A DNA stretch of 64,000 nucleotides from Deroplatys truncata. Its lineage: Eukaryota; Arthropoda; Insecta; Mantodea; Mantidae. Below the pieces are notes generated by a model. That model made no database searches and was not told where the DNA came from. It worked only from the letters and a program-made list of their open reading frames with translations. The translations under genes were made by a program, and so were the position numbers. The stretch lies in contig CM060989.1 in NCBI GenBank assembly GCA_030765065.1, forward strand, positions 61,642,001-61,706,000. Direction: 5' to 3'. Shown piece by piece: positions 54,567 through 64,000 of the stretch. Every line of letters starts with the position of its first letter. The first letter of the stretch is position 1.

Positions 54567-54629
54567 ATTCTGGACGCTTCCTTTACACCGCCTCCCGCGA
54601 ACATTCTGGAACTCTCCGACCCTTATATA
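54567..54629 (+). promoter_or_regulatory. Heat shock elements with TATA box
   Basis: At 54,598-54,617 four alternating pentamers read cGAAc aTTCt gGAAc tCTCc: three perfect heat-shock-factor half-sites and one with a single mismatch. A second cluster (aTTCt gGACg cTTCc) lies at 54,567-54,581. TATATA at 54,624-54,629 follows within 10 bp. This is the layout of an HSF-driven core promoter. The next 200 bp hold no start of a heat shock protein, so the transcript it might drive is unknown; a transposon promoter is possible. Confidence 0.55.
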
Positions 54630-54689
54630 CGAGCATGCTCGCGAATGATATAGTGCGTTTTTTATGTTGATACTACATAAAGTGCTACA

Positions 54690-55239
54690 GCTGTGACGTA
54701 CAGCGGGTGTTGCTCGGCGTGCGAGTCTAGTATTCGATACTCCAGGAGGGAAGCAGAGGCTGCTTTGCGTGATTCATTCCACTGCTACGCGCAAAGCAAA
54801 GTGAGGTGACTAACTGAGCACAGTCACAATAGTGAAGTTACAGTTAAAACCTAAATAAGTCGCATCATTTTATTATTGTAAGGAATATGCTTGTGCTTTA
54901 ATTATATCTATTTTTGGTACTACTTCTGCCATTTTATAACCTAAACTCAGAGAAAAAATTAAAATTCCTGTACTCCTTAGAGTTGAGAGGTACATTTTAG
55001 TTATCCTTCAAAATAGAGTTTTTTTCAAGTTGGTATTACTTCTAAATATGGCGGCGTCTATATGTCCATGGAATGTGACATTTTCTTTGTAAACATATGC
55101 GAGATTTTTTTCTCAGTTTTAATCTGAACTATTCTGAACATCTGAACAGTTCAGATGAGGTTTTTAGATTCATTTTAGGGTAATGAGGCAATAGGGGTTA
55201 AATGTTTTAATAGTATTTAACGCCTTACTACATACAGAC
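54690..55239. other. Beat intron 3 segment, nothing recognised
   Basis: Sequence downstream of the possible heat-shock promoter; no ORF starts here that I can assign. Confidence 0.5.
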
Positions 55240-55432
55240 CACAGGCGGTAACACTGGTGATGCATGAAATAAAATAATTGGGAAAGGAGATTTTGGACGG
55301 CCCGAGTTAGACTACCCCTCAGCATTTGTGGAGTGAAGAAAACCTGAGAAAGTCCTATCAGGAAGAACAATCCTGGCGGGATTTGAACCACAGACCTCCC
55401 GTTCACGACCTCAGCTATCCCTGTTGGTGGGA
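55240..55432 (-). mobile_element. tRNA-headed SINE, separate family
   Basis: Minus strand: ATAGCTGAGGTCGTGAACGG (A box region) and B box GTGGTTCAAATCC, followed by a body with GTTCTTCCTGATAGGACTTT. It shares no body with families A-D. Confidence 0.6.
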
Positions 55433-55756
55433 ATAAAAAGGGAAATATGTGTTGTGGCAATATAGAATTGGAAAATAGTTTTGTGTGCAAGTCATTTTCG
55501 AATTGTTCAAGTGTGATTTTAGGTTTTGGCAAACGTATAGCATTTCCATGTCTGTGTTTGTTTTTGCAACTGAGATCTGAAATTATGTGTCCTGAAAATT
55601 TTGATTTATGTCTTGTGTGTGTTCTTCTTATCTGGTGTTGAGTGATTTTCCTTGTAGCAGTTGGAGTAATATTGACATTTCAGATTGGATACTCTGTATC
55701 TTTGTATTTCTGTGAGATTTCTGTTGAAGTGTTTAAGTGTGCTGATATTACTTATT

Positions 55757-56420
55757 GAAAAAAAAATTAATAAGGATACAATTTGTCGCAGTAATCTGTT
55801 CGTGTTATCTTATTTGCTGAGCGCCTGTTATTGTTTTATTATTTTTTTAAAATTTGGGTTCTTTGTCCTCCGGCTAGCTATTATTACTCAGCCGAGCAAA
55901 TATCTCTGTGCAGGGCGTGTAAACGGAAAGGAGTTGTTACTAAAAGATAACACTGATAAAAGAATTTATTTTCACACTTTTATTGCCGTCACAGCTAATT
56001 AAATAGTTCACATCTGTAATCTTTATACACGCCTGACTGAAACTGTTATATTTCCGAATGTAATTACTGTCGTATTAGTTGCCGCGTACTTCACATTTTG
56101 TAACTAACTTTACGACGCGAGAGATTCTTCCAAACTGTATGACGTGCACCTCACGAGAGATTCCTCAAGACTGCGCGATACATGCTTATGGCTCGAGAAT
56201 ATATACTCCTTCACACCGAAATGCCTAAACATTATAGTAGAGCTGCTATTGGTTACTAATTCGCGCCAACATTAGCGTCTGTTTTGTCAGTCAATCATAA
56301 TTGCTAACACATATGCTCTAGGGAAGATATTCCCTCCATTTCTAAAGACGTCAGGGTTACCCACTCTATTGTCAGTTTCAGTGAGGTCGTGTAAACTTAT
56401 TTCCTAACAAACATCTAAAA
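55757..56420 (-). mobile_element. LTR-2 family, solo LTR-like copy
   Basis: Reversed, it follows 59,190-60,000: ACGACCTCACTGAAACTGAC, TCCCTAGAGCATATGTGTT, GTTGGCGCG, TTTAGGCAT, GGCAATAAAAGTGTG, ACTCCTTTCCGTTTACACG and ATAGCTAGCCGGAGGACA. The two copies differ by many substitutions and small gaps, so this is an old insertion. Confidence 0.65.
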
Positions 56421-56734
56421 TGATTGCCGTACAATAATGTTAATTTACACTACAATCACTCTGGCATTCACAGTGTTGTGATATAAAATACTGTATCAAA
56501 TTTCATCATTTCCATCTTTAACTATATTTTAAAAAGCTAATCTATATTTAAATTGTTTTGAACAATACCTTATATTTGAGTTTCTTGCTTGAGATGACAG
56601 CTTTATGTAAGCTTTAGTTGTGGTAACGGAGAATAATGAAGCTATCTCTCTCCTGTCTGCTGTGTTGGCTCTTTTGGATGTCACATTCATTATTACCTAT
56701 GCTTTACCTAATACGTACTTACTGTATTGTGTAC

Positions 56735-58040
56735 CATTCAAAAATCTGACACCGAGATTTCATCGGAAGTACATGTTTTGAGGCCCCTGAATAAAAAATC
56801 TGATGTGTTACACTCACATGACTTTCTCTATTGTAGAAACTATTTTTACAAACGCTTATTCTCCATGTGCATCATGTTAATAGAGATGTTAATCTTATTG
56901 CTAATTTTCTTGTAGATGCAAGGGGAATATGCTAGGTTTTAAGCGATAGACAAATGTTTTAAGAGCTGGTTGCTATGTGGCGCATTCCATTCTGTTCGTA
57001 TGTCCAGGACATAAAAAAATGAATAACGAATTCCCATTTGAGAAAAAGTATAAGTAATGGAAAATTTAAGGGAATAACAAGCAATATTTTGAAAATGGTT
57101 CACTTAACAACAAAAATGTATATGATATAAATTGTGTATTTTAACGCGATCTACATTTTTTGTGTAGTAAAATTTTGTCTATCTCTTATGGTTTACCAGT
57201 TATGCAAATGTCGTTCACAATGAAGAATACTTTTGGAGACATTCCCAGAAAATTCGAGATATACATTTCATTTGTCATGAAAATATCTTAAACATATGAT
57301 ATTTTAATCAAAATCGTTAGAGCCGTTTTTGAGAAAATTAAAATTTTCGAAAAATGTTCCAAGCAAAGGGTAATCTGAGGTGGGGGAATTTTCTTGAAAA
57401 CCTTCATGTCGCATCTCTGGAAGATACTGAACCAAATATTTATACCAAGTTTGGTGTTTATCCGACTGTTCGTTTCTGAGTTATGCTGTTCACACACACA
57501 TACACACACACACATACACAGACAGACAGACAGACACACACACGGACATGCTTCCAAAAATGCTTTTTTTGGATTCAGGGGGTCTCAAAACATATATTTC
57601 CGGTGAAATCTCGGTATCGAATTTTTGGGTGGAATACAATACTTCCCCTACTTACTATACGTAGTAGAGAAAGTAAAAAGTATTTTTTTGAAGTAGATCC
57701 ACGTGTGTCTGTGAAAATCATTAAGTTAGATAAATACCAAACATGGTATTTTATTTCAGTATCTTCCAAAGAGGCGACACGAAGATTTTCCAGAAACTCC
57801 CCCCTACTACCCTCTACATGAAACATTTTCGAAATTTTTTATTTTCTCAAAAATGGCACTAGCGATTTTGATTAAAATGCCATACATTAAAGATATTAAC
57901 ATGATAAATAAAATGTATATCTTGAATTTTCCGGGACTAGTCTATGAAGTCCTCTTCATTCAGAAGGAATTTTGTATAATAATCTTGTCTCACTTGTAAA
58001 CGTTAAGCGATAAACGAAAACGCAATACACAAAACTGTTT
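56735..58040 (+). repeat. R950 subfamily 2 copy, split by a nested R950
   Basis: The host starts at ACCATTCAAAAATCTGACACC, is interrupted at 56,799 right after CCTGAATAAAAAA and resumes at 57,675 with the TCCACGTGTGTCTGTG core. It fades near 58,040. Confidence 0.82.
56799..57674 (-). repeat. R950 subfamily 1, full length (876 bp)
   Basis: TCTGATGTGTTACACTCACATG to the L hairpin plus GTAGAGAAAGT, lying in the A run of the host at the same host position as the nested copy at 8,856. Confidence 0.93.
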
Positions 58041-58242
58041 ATTTGGTTAGCATAGCAACGTTTGTAGTATAAAATAATTGATACCTTGTAAAGCCAAACA
58101 CAATAATAAAATCTTTGAGATTTTAAACAAAAACCTACAGGGTGGCATTTAAAAATGTTTCCCATGACGTCAGAACTTCCACAAGAAGATATTTCGAATG
58201 GTTTGTTTCTGTAAAAAAGTGTCCAAGCTTTCAAGCGCTTTT

Positions 58243-59075
58243 ACTTTCTCTACTATGCATAGTAAGTAGGGGAAGTATTGCATTCCACCCAAAAATACCG
58301 ATATTTCACCGGAAATATACGTTTTGAGGCCCCCTGAATCCAAATAAAGCATTTTTGGAAAAATGTCCGTGTGTGTGTGTGTGTAAAAACGAAAAGTCAG
58401 ATAAATACCAAACTTGGAATTTTGATTCAATATCTTCCAAGGATATGACACGAAGGGTTTCAAGAAAATCCTTCCACCCCAAACTACCTCTTAAATGGAT
58501 CATTTTTGAAATGTTTGACTTTCTAAAAATGGCTCTAACGATGTTAATTAAAATACAATATATGAAAGATATTTATATACAAAATAAAATGTATATCTTG
58601 AATTTTCGGTGAATAGCCTATGAAATCCTCTTCATTCGGAAGGAGTTTTGACTATCTTGTATAACTGATAAGCGATAGACGAAAACGTACTACAGGAAAA
58701 ATGTAGATCTCTCTAAAAGACACAATTTATTTCAAATAATTATTTTGTGGCACAAACCATTTCTGTTATGTCCATTATTAAAGGTTCGAATTGTCCATTT
58801 CTTGGTCATTCTCAGTCCTTTCAACATTCAGTTGTTTGTCGCGATTGCATCGAAACAATAAGGAATTTTAAGGCCAGCTATAGGGTCCAGTTGTTAAACA
58901 TTTGACTGTCGCTGTTCCCTTTGTATCTATAACGAAATGTGTAATGTAGCTATTTCTCCAAAGGTTTATTTGGGTTAAAATGTAGTAGATACAAAAATAA
59001 GTTTGTGTCTGAATAATTTGCATACACCTAATAAACGATGGAGGGTTGAGAAAGTCATGGGAATGCATTATCAGA
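58243..59075 (+). repeat. R950 subfamily 2, full length (833 bp)
   Basis: L hairpin CTACTATGCATAGTAAGTAG at the left, diagnostic GTTTGTCGCGATTGCATCGA and TAACGAAATGTGTAATGTAG blocks, and R end GAATGCATTATCAGA. This is the only uninterrupted full-length copy of subfamily 2 here. Confidence 0.9.
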
Positions 59076-59169
59076 TTTATTGTGACGCAGTAATTTGTAT
59101 CACAAATTATGTAAATGTAAAGAGTGATTATAGTGTGAATATGCATTATTGTGTGACATTGATTTGAGA

Positions 59170-60170
59170 TGTTTGTTGATTGTAATTATTGTTGAGAAGT
59201 GGGTTTATACGACCTTACTGAAACTGACAATAATAGCGTGCAATAATATAGCGAGGGGGTGAGCTGTTTATCATTATTAGAGACGAGCAAATGACGTAAT
59301 ATTGGCGCGTTTTTCTTAGGAATTTGCGGGAACATTTTTCCCTAGAGCATGTGTGTTCATAATTTTCATTGGATATAAAAATAGACGCCAATGTTGGCGC
59401 GTTTTATTAACCAATAGGAGCTCGGTTATAATCTTTAGGCATATCGGGGTGTGGGAGTATAAAAAGGGCTAAGTCACAGGTAGATCCCTTCAGTCCATCG
59501 GAAACATTTGTACATTACACGTCGGCTCCAGTCCATCGGAAACATTTGTACATTACACGTCGGCTCCAGTCCATCGGAAACATTTGTGCATTACACGTCG
59601 CCGAGTTCAACAGAAACAGTCGCATAGTTTATCGATTTGCAGTGTACGCGTAGCAAAGTTATGAAAAATCTCAAGTGTCGTAAAGTTAATTACACAAAAA
59701 GTTGAAGTACGCGAATTAATAATGGACATTAAAGAAGTTATTATAACAGTTTCAGTTTGGCGAGTGTCAAGATTAATATGTGAAAGTGAATAATGTGTTA
59801 AGACAATAAAAGTATAAAACAAATTCTTTTATTAGTGTTATCTTTGGATAAAAACTCCTTTCCGTTTACACACCTGTATAAGATAAGTGCTCGACCAAAA
59901 AAATCATAGCTAGCCGGAGGACAGTGAACCCAAAAATTAAACACAATAACAGGCGCTCAGTAAAAGATAACACGAAGTGACCGCGACAAGTTGTCTTTTA
60001 TACGTGCGGCAAATAAACAGTAGCATTCTTTCAAACAAACACTAATACCATCGCAAATTGGCTACCACAACGTGGAGCTAACAAACTTAACAAAGAACAC
60101 CGTCGCAAATTTGGTTCCCAAACGTGGGGCTCAACAAATAAATAACATTAAAACTGTCACAATTGAAAAA
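59170..60170 (+). mobile_element. LTR-2 family copy with promoter, poly(A) region and leader
   Basis: CCAAT (59,411-59,415) and TATAAAAA (59,458-59,465) form a pol II promoter, followed by three 38-bp repeats. AATAAAAG lies near 59,807. After ACACACCTG (59,870) comes a leader with a duplicated CGCAAATTTGGTTCCCAAACG-type block (60,055-60,130) that looks like a primer-binding region. No gag or pol follows. The partner copy lies 3 kb upstream in the other direction. Confidence 0.62.
59491..59604. repeat. Three 38-bp tandem repeats after the LTR-2 TATA box
   Basis: CAGTCCATCGGAAACATTTG starts at 59,491, 59,529 and 59,567, period exactly 38 bp with almost no divergence. They begin about 30 bp after the TATA box, so they would lie at the very start of the transcript. 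Confidence 0.95.
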
Positions 60171-61061
60171 CATTTCCAATTGGGTGTAGCATAAAATATG
60201 TGGGACTTCTATAACGCACTATATGATGGCTTTGACGTGCAGTATGCGAGTTTTTGCGATTGTGGGCTTCCTGTATATTTTAGTGTTGTATTTTTTTTCT
60301 TTTCAAATATTTTCAGAGGATTAGGGATTTATTGCGTTCGGTTTCGACAGTGAATTTTATTTTTGGATGCAGTTTATTGATGTAGCAATGCAGCTGCCCT
60401 ATTTTCCTGGTGTTCCGTTGTAGACGTCGTCTGCATATGTTTCAGTATATGGTTTTGTGCTTGTGTCTTTTGTTACTGTTCTGTAGTATGTGTGTTTGTT
60501 ATATGTTTTGTGCGAGTACGCCTTAAGCCTTTTGTACATGATCAAACTTTTGTTTTACTTCAAGGGTTTACATGAAAAACTGTCAAATGTTTTTCAATAT
60601 TTGACAAGATTGGACAAGACTTGACAAGAACCCGGCAAGGCTTGACAATGTCATAAATGTATTTACATGTTGCCTCTTGGCCAACCTTAACCTCTTAAGA
60701 ACATGTTGATAATTTATCACGTGTAAAACGAATTACTATTAGCGTCATGGTATAACAACTTGCAATGAAATATTGTTCTCTAGGTAAATTAACTTAGCAC
60801 TTCCACGTATTATAGCCCATGAAATCGGATTACGATTAAAGAATACATTGGAAATAATACGACTTGATAAATTAACTACACCATGTAACACTGCATTAAT
60901 GCATTATTGTACACTTCGGAAATCTGCCCGACAATTTCTTCATATGCTCTTGCCTTCATGTGGTAATCCATGAAAAGCCCACGGCGTACACACATGCCTA
61001 GTTTTCGTATAACCTAATCAGCTCGCATATGACAGCTCTTGCCCAGGTAGCCAGTTTTGTT
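60171..61061. other. Beat intron 3 segment, nothing recognised
   Basis: A short cluster of TTGACAAG-like words (60,595-60,650: TTGACAAGATTGGACAAGAC) is the only pattern seen. Confidence 0.5.
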
Positions 61062-61888
61062 ACTTTCTCTACTACGTATAGTAAGTAGGGGAAGTATTGT
61101 ATTCCACCCAAAAAATCGATACCGATATTTCACCGGAAATACATGTTTTGAGGCCCCCTGAATCCAAAAAAAAAAATTTTTGAAAACATGTCCGTGTGTG
61201 TGTCTGTGTGTGTGTGTGAACAGCATAACTCAGAAACGAACAGTCGGAAAAACACCAAACTTGGTATTTAGGTTCAGTATCTTCCAGAGATGAGACACGA
61301 AGGTTTTCATGAAAATACCCCCAGCCCAGATTACCCTTTACATGGAAAATTTTTCAAAACGTTTAATTTTCTCAAAAACTGCTCTAACGATTTTGATTAA
61401 AATATTATATGTTTAAAATATTTTTATGACAAATGAAATGTATATCTCGAATTTTCTGGGAATGTCTCCAAAAGTTTTCTTCATTGTGAGCGACTTTTGC
61501 ATAACTGGTAAACCATAAGAGATAGACAAAATATTAGTACACACAAAATGTAGATCGCGTTAAAACACACAATTTGTGTTATATATATTGTTTGTTGAGT
61601 AAACCATTTTCGAGATATTGCTTGTTATTCCCTTAAATTTTCCAATACTTGTACCTTTTCTCAAATTCGTTCTTCATTTTTTTTGTCCTGGTAATGCAAA
61701 GAGAATGGAATACTCCAAATAGCAACCAGCTCTTAAAATATTTAACTATCGTTTAAAGCCTACCAATTCTCCTTGCATCTACAAGAAAATGACAATAAGA
61801 TTAACATCTCGATTAACATGAAGCATATGGAGAATAAGCATTTGTAAAAATAGTTTCTACAAGAGTAGAGTGAGTGTAACACATCAGA
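61062..61888 (+). repeat. R950 subfamily 1, full length (827 bp)
   Basis: L hairpin after TTTTGTT and R end AACACATCAGA followed by T. It carries the AATGGAATACTCC variant of the 3' half. Confidence 0.93.
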
Positions 61889-62759
61889 ATTTTTTCTTTT
61901 CGATTTCAGCCATGTTGCAGATTTCGTGATGCAGTGTAAATAGTCGCATTACATTGGCCAAAGCCATCAAATCATTGTCAACCCTTTGATCGTTTAAGAG
62001 CATATCCTTATTTGCTCTCAAGACTTTCAAATACTCAAAGTATTGGAAGCAATTTGACAAGAAAGGTTGTGAAGTTGTGACAACTCTTGGAAAGTCCTAT
62101 AAAGCGTTGAATTTGACAAAAATTTGATCGTGTACAAGGACCTTAAGGCTTATAAGAAAAGAGAAGAAGTAAAGAACAAGAATAGGAACAGTAGTTAAAG
62201 CCTTCTTATTCTGTAGCAAAGTAGGAAAAACAGTTGGTATTCTTCTAGCAAGGCTTTCTTCCTTTCTTCCTATTCTGAGTGTCTTCATTAGCTATTGTGT
62301 TTTATTTGTTTCGATTGTATTGATCGACTGCACTCTCCATTTATATTTAGTTCTTGCTGCGTCTTCAGTACCTGGTACTTTGGGGTTGTTAATTTTTGCA
62401 GCCGTTACGTTTGATGTAATAATAAATACATGAACAAAATACGTGCCTGGAATTGCACCCTTGTGGCAACATACCCTTTCGCTACAAAATGTCAAATAGG
62501 GGAGCGGGTGTTATAAATTGTGCGCTGACTCATTTCGTTTTTCGCGACATGCATTGTTGTAATAGTATAATGTGCTTAGTTAGGGGGGTTCAATGGCTCT
62601 ACCCTCGTTATTATTTACCAACCCCTAGTCCTTTAAATTAGCTTCATTTGAGGAACAAGTATCAGTAAAGAGTCGCTCAGAAACGTCAACATTATCTCAT
62701 TATTGGTAGCTTGTGAGAACTTTGCTTCGTTTCCGAAAGCTCTGACAAGCGCGTTTATA
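61889..62759. other. Beat intron 3 segment, nothing recognised
   Basis: No shared repeat and no convincing ORF; 60-70-codon frames only. Confidence 0.5.
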
Positions 62760-63659
62760 CGAGGGCTGATCAATAAAGACAGACTGATTTTTTCTGTAGT
62801 TTCCTTGATAGTTTTATGTCTCTACCACGAATACTTGAAAAGAGCAGGGTTTCATGTATAATGTCCATAAGCGACAGCACTCTCGTAACGGTAGGTTGGT
62901 AGTAATGCTGTATATTGTTGACCCTACTTGAATGTCGCATACCACGAAATGGAGGTGACACGATAAGAGCAATGCAGCGCAATAAAATTTTATTGTCATT
63001 TAAATCATACAGTCTTGAAACTTTCGAAAAGCTGAAGCAAGCATACGGTGAAGATGCACTACCTCGTGCAACGGTGTTTAGGTGGTTCAAGGACTTCAAA
63101 GAAGGGCGAGTCCTCTGTGGTAAGCAAGGTGGGCCTGGTGTTTCGGAATGGAATGATTTACCAGCATGCAGTTCCCCCCCCCTCACACTACTGTTACAGC
63201 AGCTACTACACGTCAGTATTGGCTACACTGAGGAAGCACATTACAAGGAAACGTCCAGAACATCATCGGATTGGGTGGCGACTTCATCACAACAACGCGC
63301 TGCCTCACGTCGCAAATCAAGTCCAGGAAATTTTGGCTAAATTCAACATTACCTGTGTGCGCATCCGCCTTAAAGCCCTGGTCTTACCCCCTGTGATTTC
63401 TTTTTATTCCCATTACTAAAGGCAAAGCTCCGGGGCGTTCGATTTGAGAGCACTGAAGCAGGGCTAAAGAAAAGTGAGGCGATTCTCAAAGACCTGACAA
63501 AGAATGGCCTGCACCATGTGTTCGAGGACTGGCAGAGACGCTATAAAAAGTGCATTCAGTTAGGAGGGGACTACTTTGAAAAAGATCATATCAACATTGA
63601 AATGGAGTAATAAATATCTGTGAAAAAAATCAGTCTCAGTCTTTATTGATCAGCCCTCG
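62760..63659 (+). mobile_element. mariner-like transposon, family D, internally deleted (900 bp)
   Basis: Inverted repeats CGAGGGCTGATCAATAAAGAC... at both ends, with TA at 62,758-62,759 and 63,660-63,661. The transposase keeps an N-terminal piece (SLETFEKLKQAYGEDALPRA, TVFRWFKDFKEGR) and a C-terminal piece (CDFFLFPLLKAKLRGVRFES, LKDLTKNGLHHVFEDW, ending KDHINIEME and a stop at 63,608-63,610). About 400 bp between them, with the first catalytic Asp, is gone. The second Asp is Asn (HHNNALPH); the third (TPCDFF) remains. The C-terminal frame is open over its last 75 codons. Confidence 0.9.
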
Positions 63660-63661
63660 TA

Positions 63662-64000
63662 AATATAACACGAACACGATGACGAAATGGATGATTTCCA
63701 ACATGACAGGAATTATTATGATTACGTGGACCACGAGGAAGAGGAGAATGATGGAGATTATGTCTACTAGAAGTACGAGAATGATGATTAAGTTGATGCC
63801 AGCCACGAAAAGGAGGATGATGAAAATTTGGAGATCATGATGATAATGGTGATGTCGACAGTTTGTATGAGAAGATGGTGATGAAGTTGGTGATTATGAT
63901 ATCATGATGATGGTCATGCCGACAATTTTAAGATAATGGTGATGTCGACCATTTGGAAATTAGGATGTTGACGACCATTTAGAGATGATGGTGGTGGTGA
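63662..64000. repeat. GAT-rich low-complexity region
   Basis: Irregular GATGAT/GATGGTGATG words dominate up to the window end, with GATGTCGACCATTTGGA-like units near 63,850, 63,940 and 63,970. One frame reads as acidic DDEMDDFQHDRNYYDY, but stops follow. Confidence 0.75.

Noticed and set aside
62770-63186. 138-codon minus-strand ORF at 62.8 kb
   Set aside because: It lies antisense to the mariner D transposase, whose + frames show family motifs.
54345-64000. Search for the second Ig-domain exon of beat
   Set aside because: No open stretch with the expected Cys/Trp pattern and splice signals was found; the exon is taken to lie beyond the window.

Overview
This is a repeat-choked stretch of an animal genome, almost certainly an insect. 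The only host gene I recognise is a member of the beaten path (beat) family of secreted immunoglobulin-domain proteins, which is an arthropod family. Around it lie mariner elements, several tRNA-headed SINE families, LINE fragments and LTR pieces. The mix suggests a large-genome insect, perhaps one of the polyneopterans (roach, termite, stick insect or cricket type); I cannot name the species.

Gene layout. Three beat exons lie on the + strand: 25,665-25,760 (leader, ATG at 25,703), 37,626-37,831 and 54,209-54,344. They join in compatible phases (1, then 0, leaving in phase 1) through introns of about 11.9 and 16.4 kb. Together they encode a signal peptide and one complete N-terminal Ig domain. 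The second Ig domain must lie beyond the window, because I find no further exon up to 64,000. Everything before 25.6 kb is upstream or 5' untranslated territory.

Repeat layout. The dominant component is a dispersed family of about 0.83-0.98 kb, here called R950. More than 20 whole, nested or fragmentary copies cover about 20 kb, nearly a third of the window (hand estimate). L denotes the end reading ACTTTCTCTACTACG and R the end reading ACACATCAGA; '+' means L to R. It has a 12-bp inverted repeat near its ends, an L-end hairpin with compensatory changes between two subfamilies, an internal GT/GACA microsatellite, and insertion into A/T runs. This recalls non-autonomous Helentron-type (INE-1/DINE-like) elements, but that is an inference.

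Other elements. Mariner-type transposons: two copies of one family (0.15-1.4 kb and 50.1-51.3 kb), three other decayed families (27.4, 35.0 and 62.8 kb) and a 487-bp DUF4817-type deletion derivative (1.7 kb). SINEs: families A, B, C, D, plus two further tRNA-headed elements; several have clear target-site duplications. One SINE-C copy has expanded into a 1.4-kb array of about 105-bp units. LINE fragments lie at 6.3, 15.5, 19.8, 26.2, 28.7 and 35.4 kb. Two LTR families each appear as a diverged pair in opposite orientation (5.2/52.4 kb and 55.8/59.2 kb). Two copies of a retroelement terminus (4.6 and 47.9 kb) share a hammerhead-like stem-loop whose stem covaries.

Non-repeat signals. There are three minimal upstream ORFs just before the beat start codon, a heat-shock-element plus TATA arrangement in the beat third intron (54.57-54.63 kb), a tandem array carrying TTACGTAA palindromes (4.9-5.2 kb), and an unidentified decayed coding block on the minus strand (3.6-4.2 kb).
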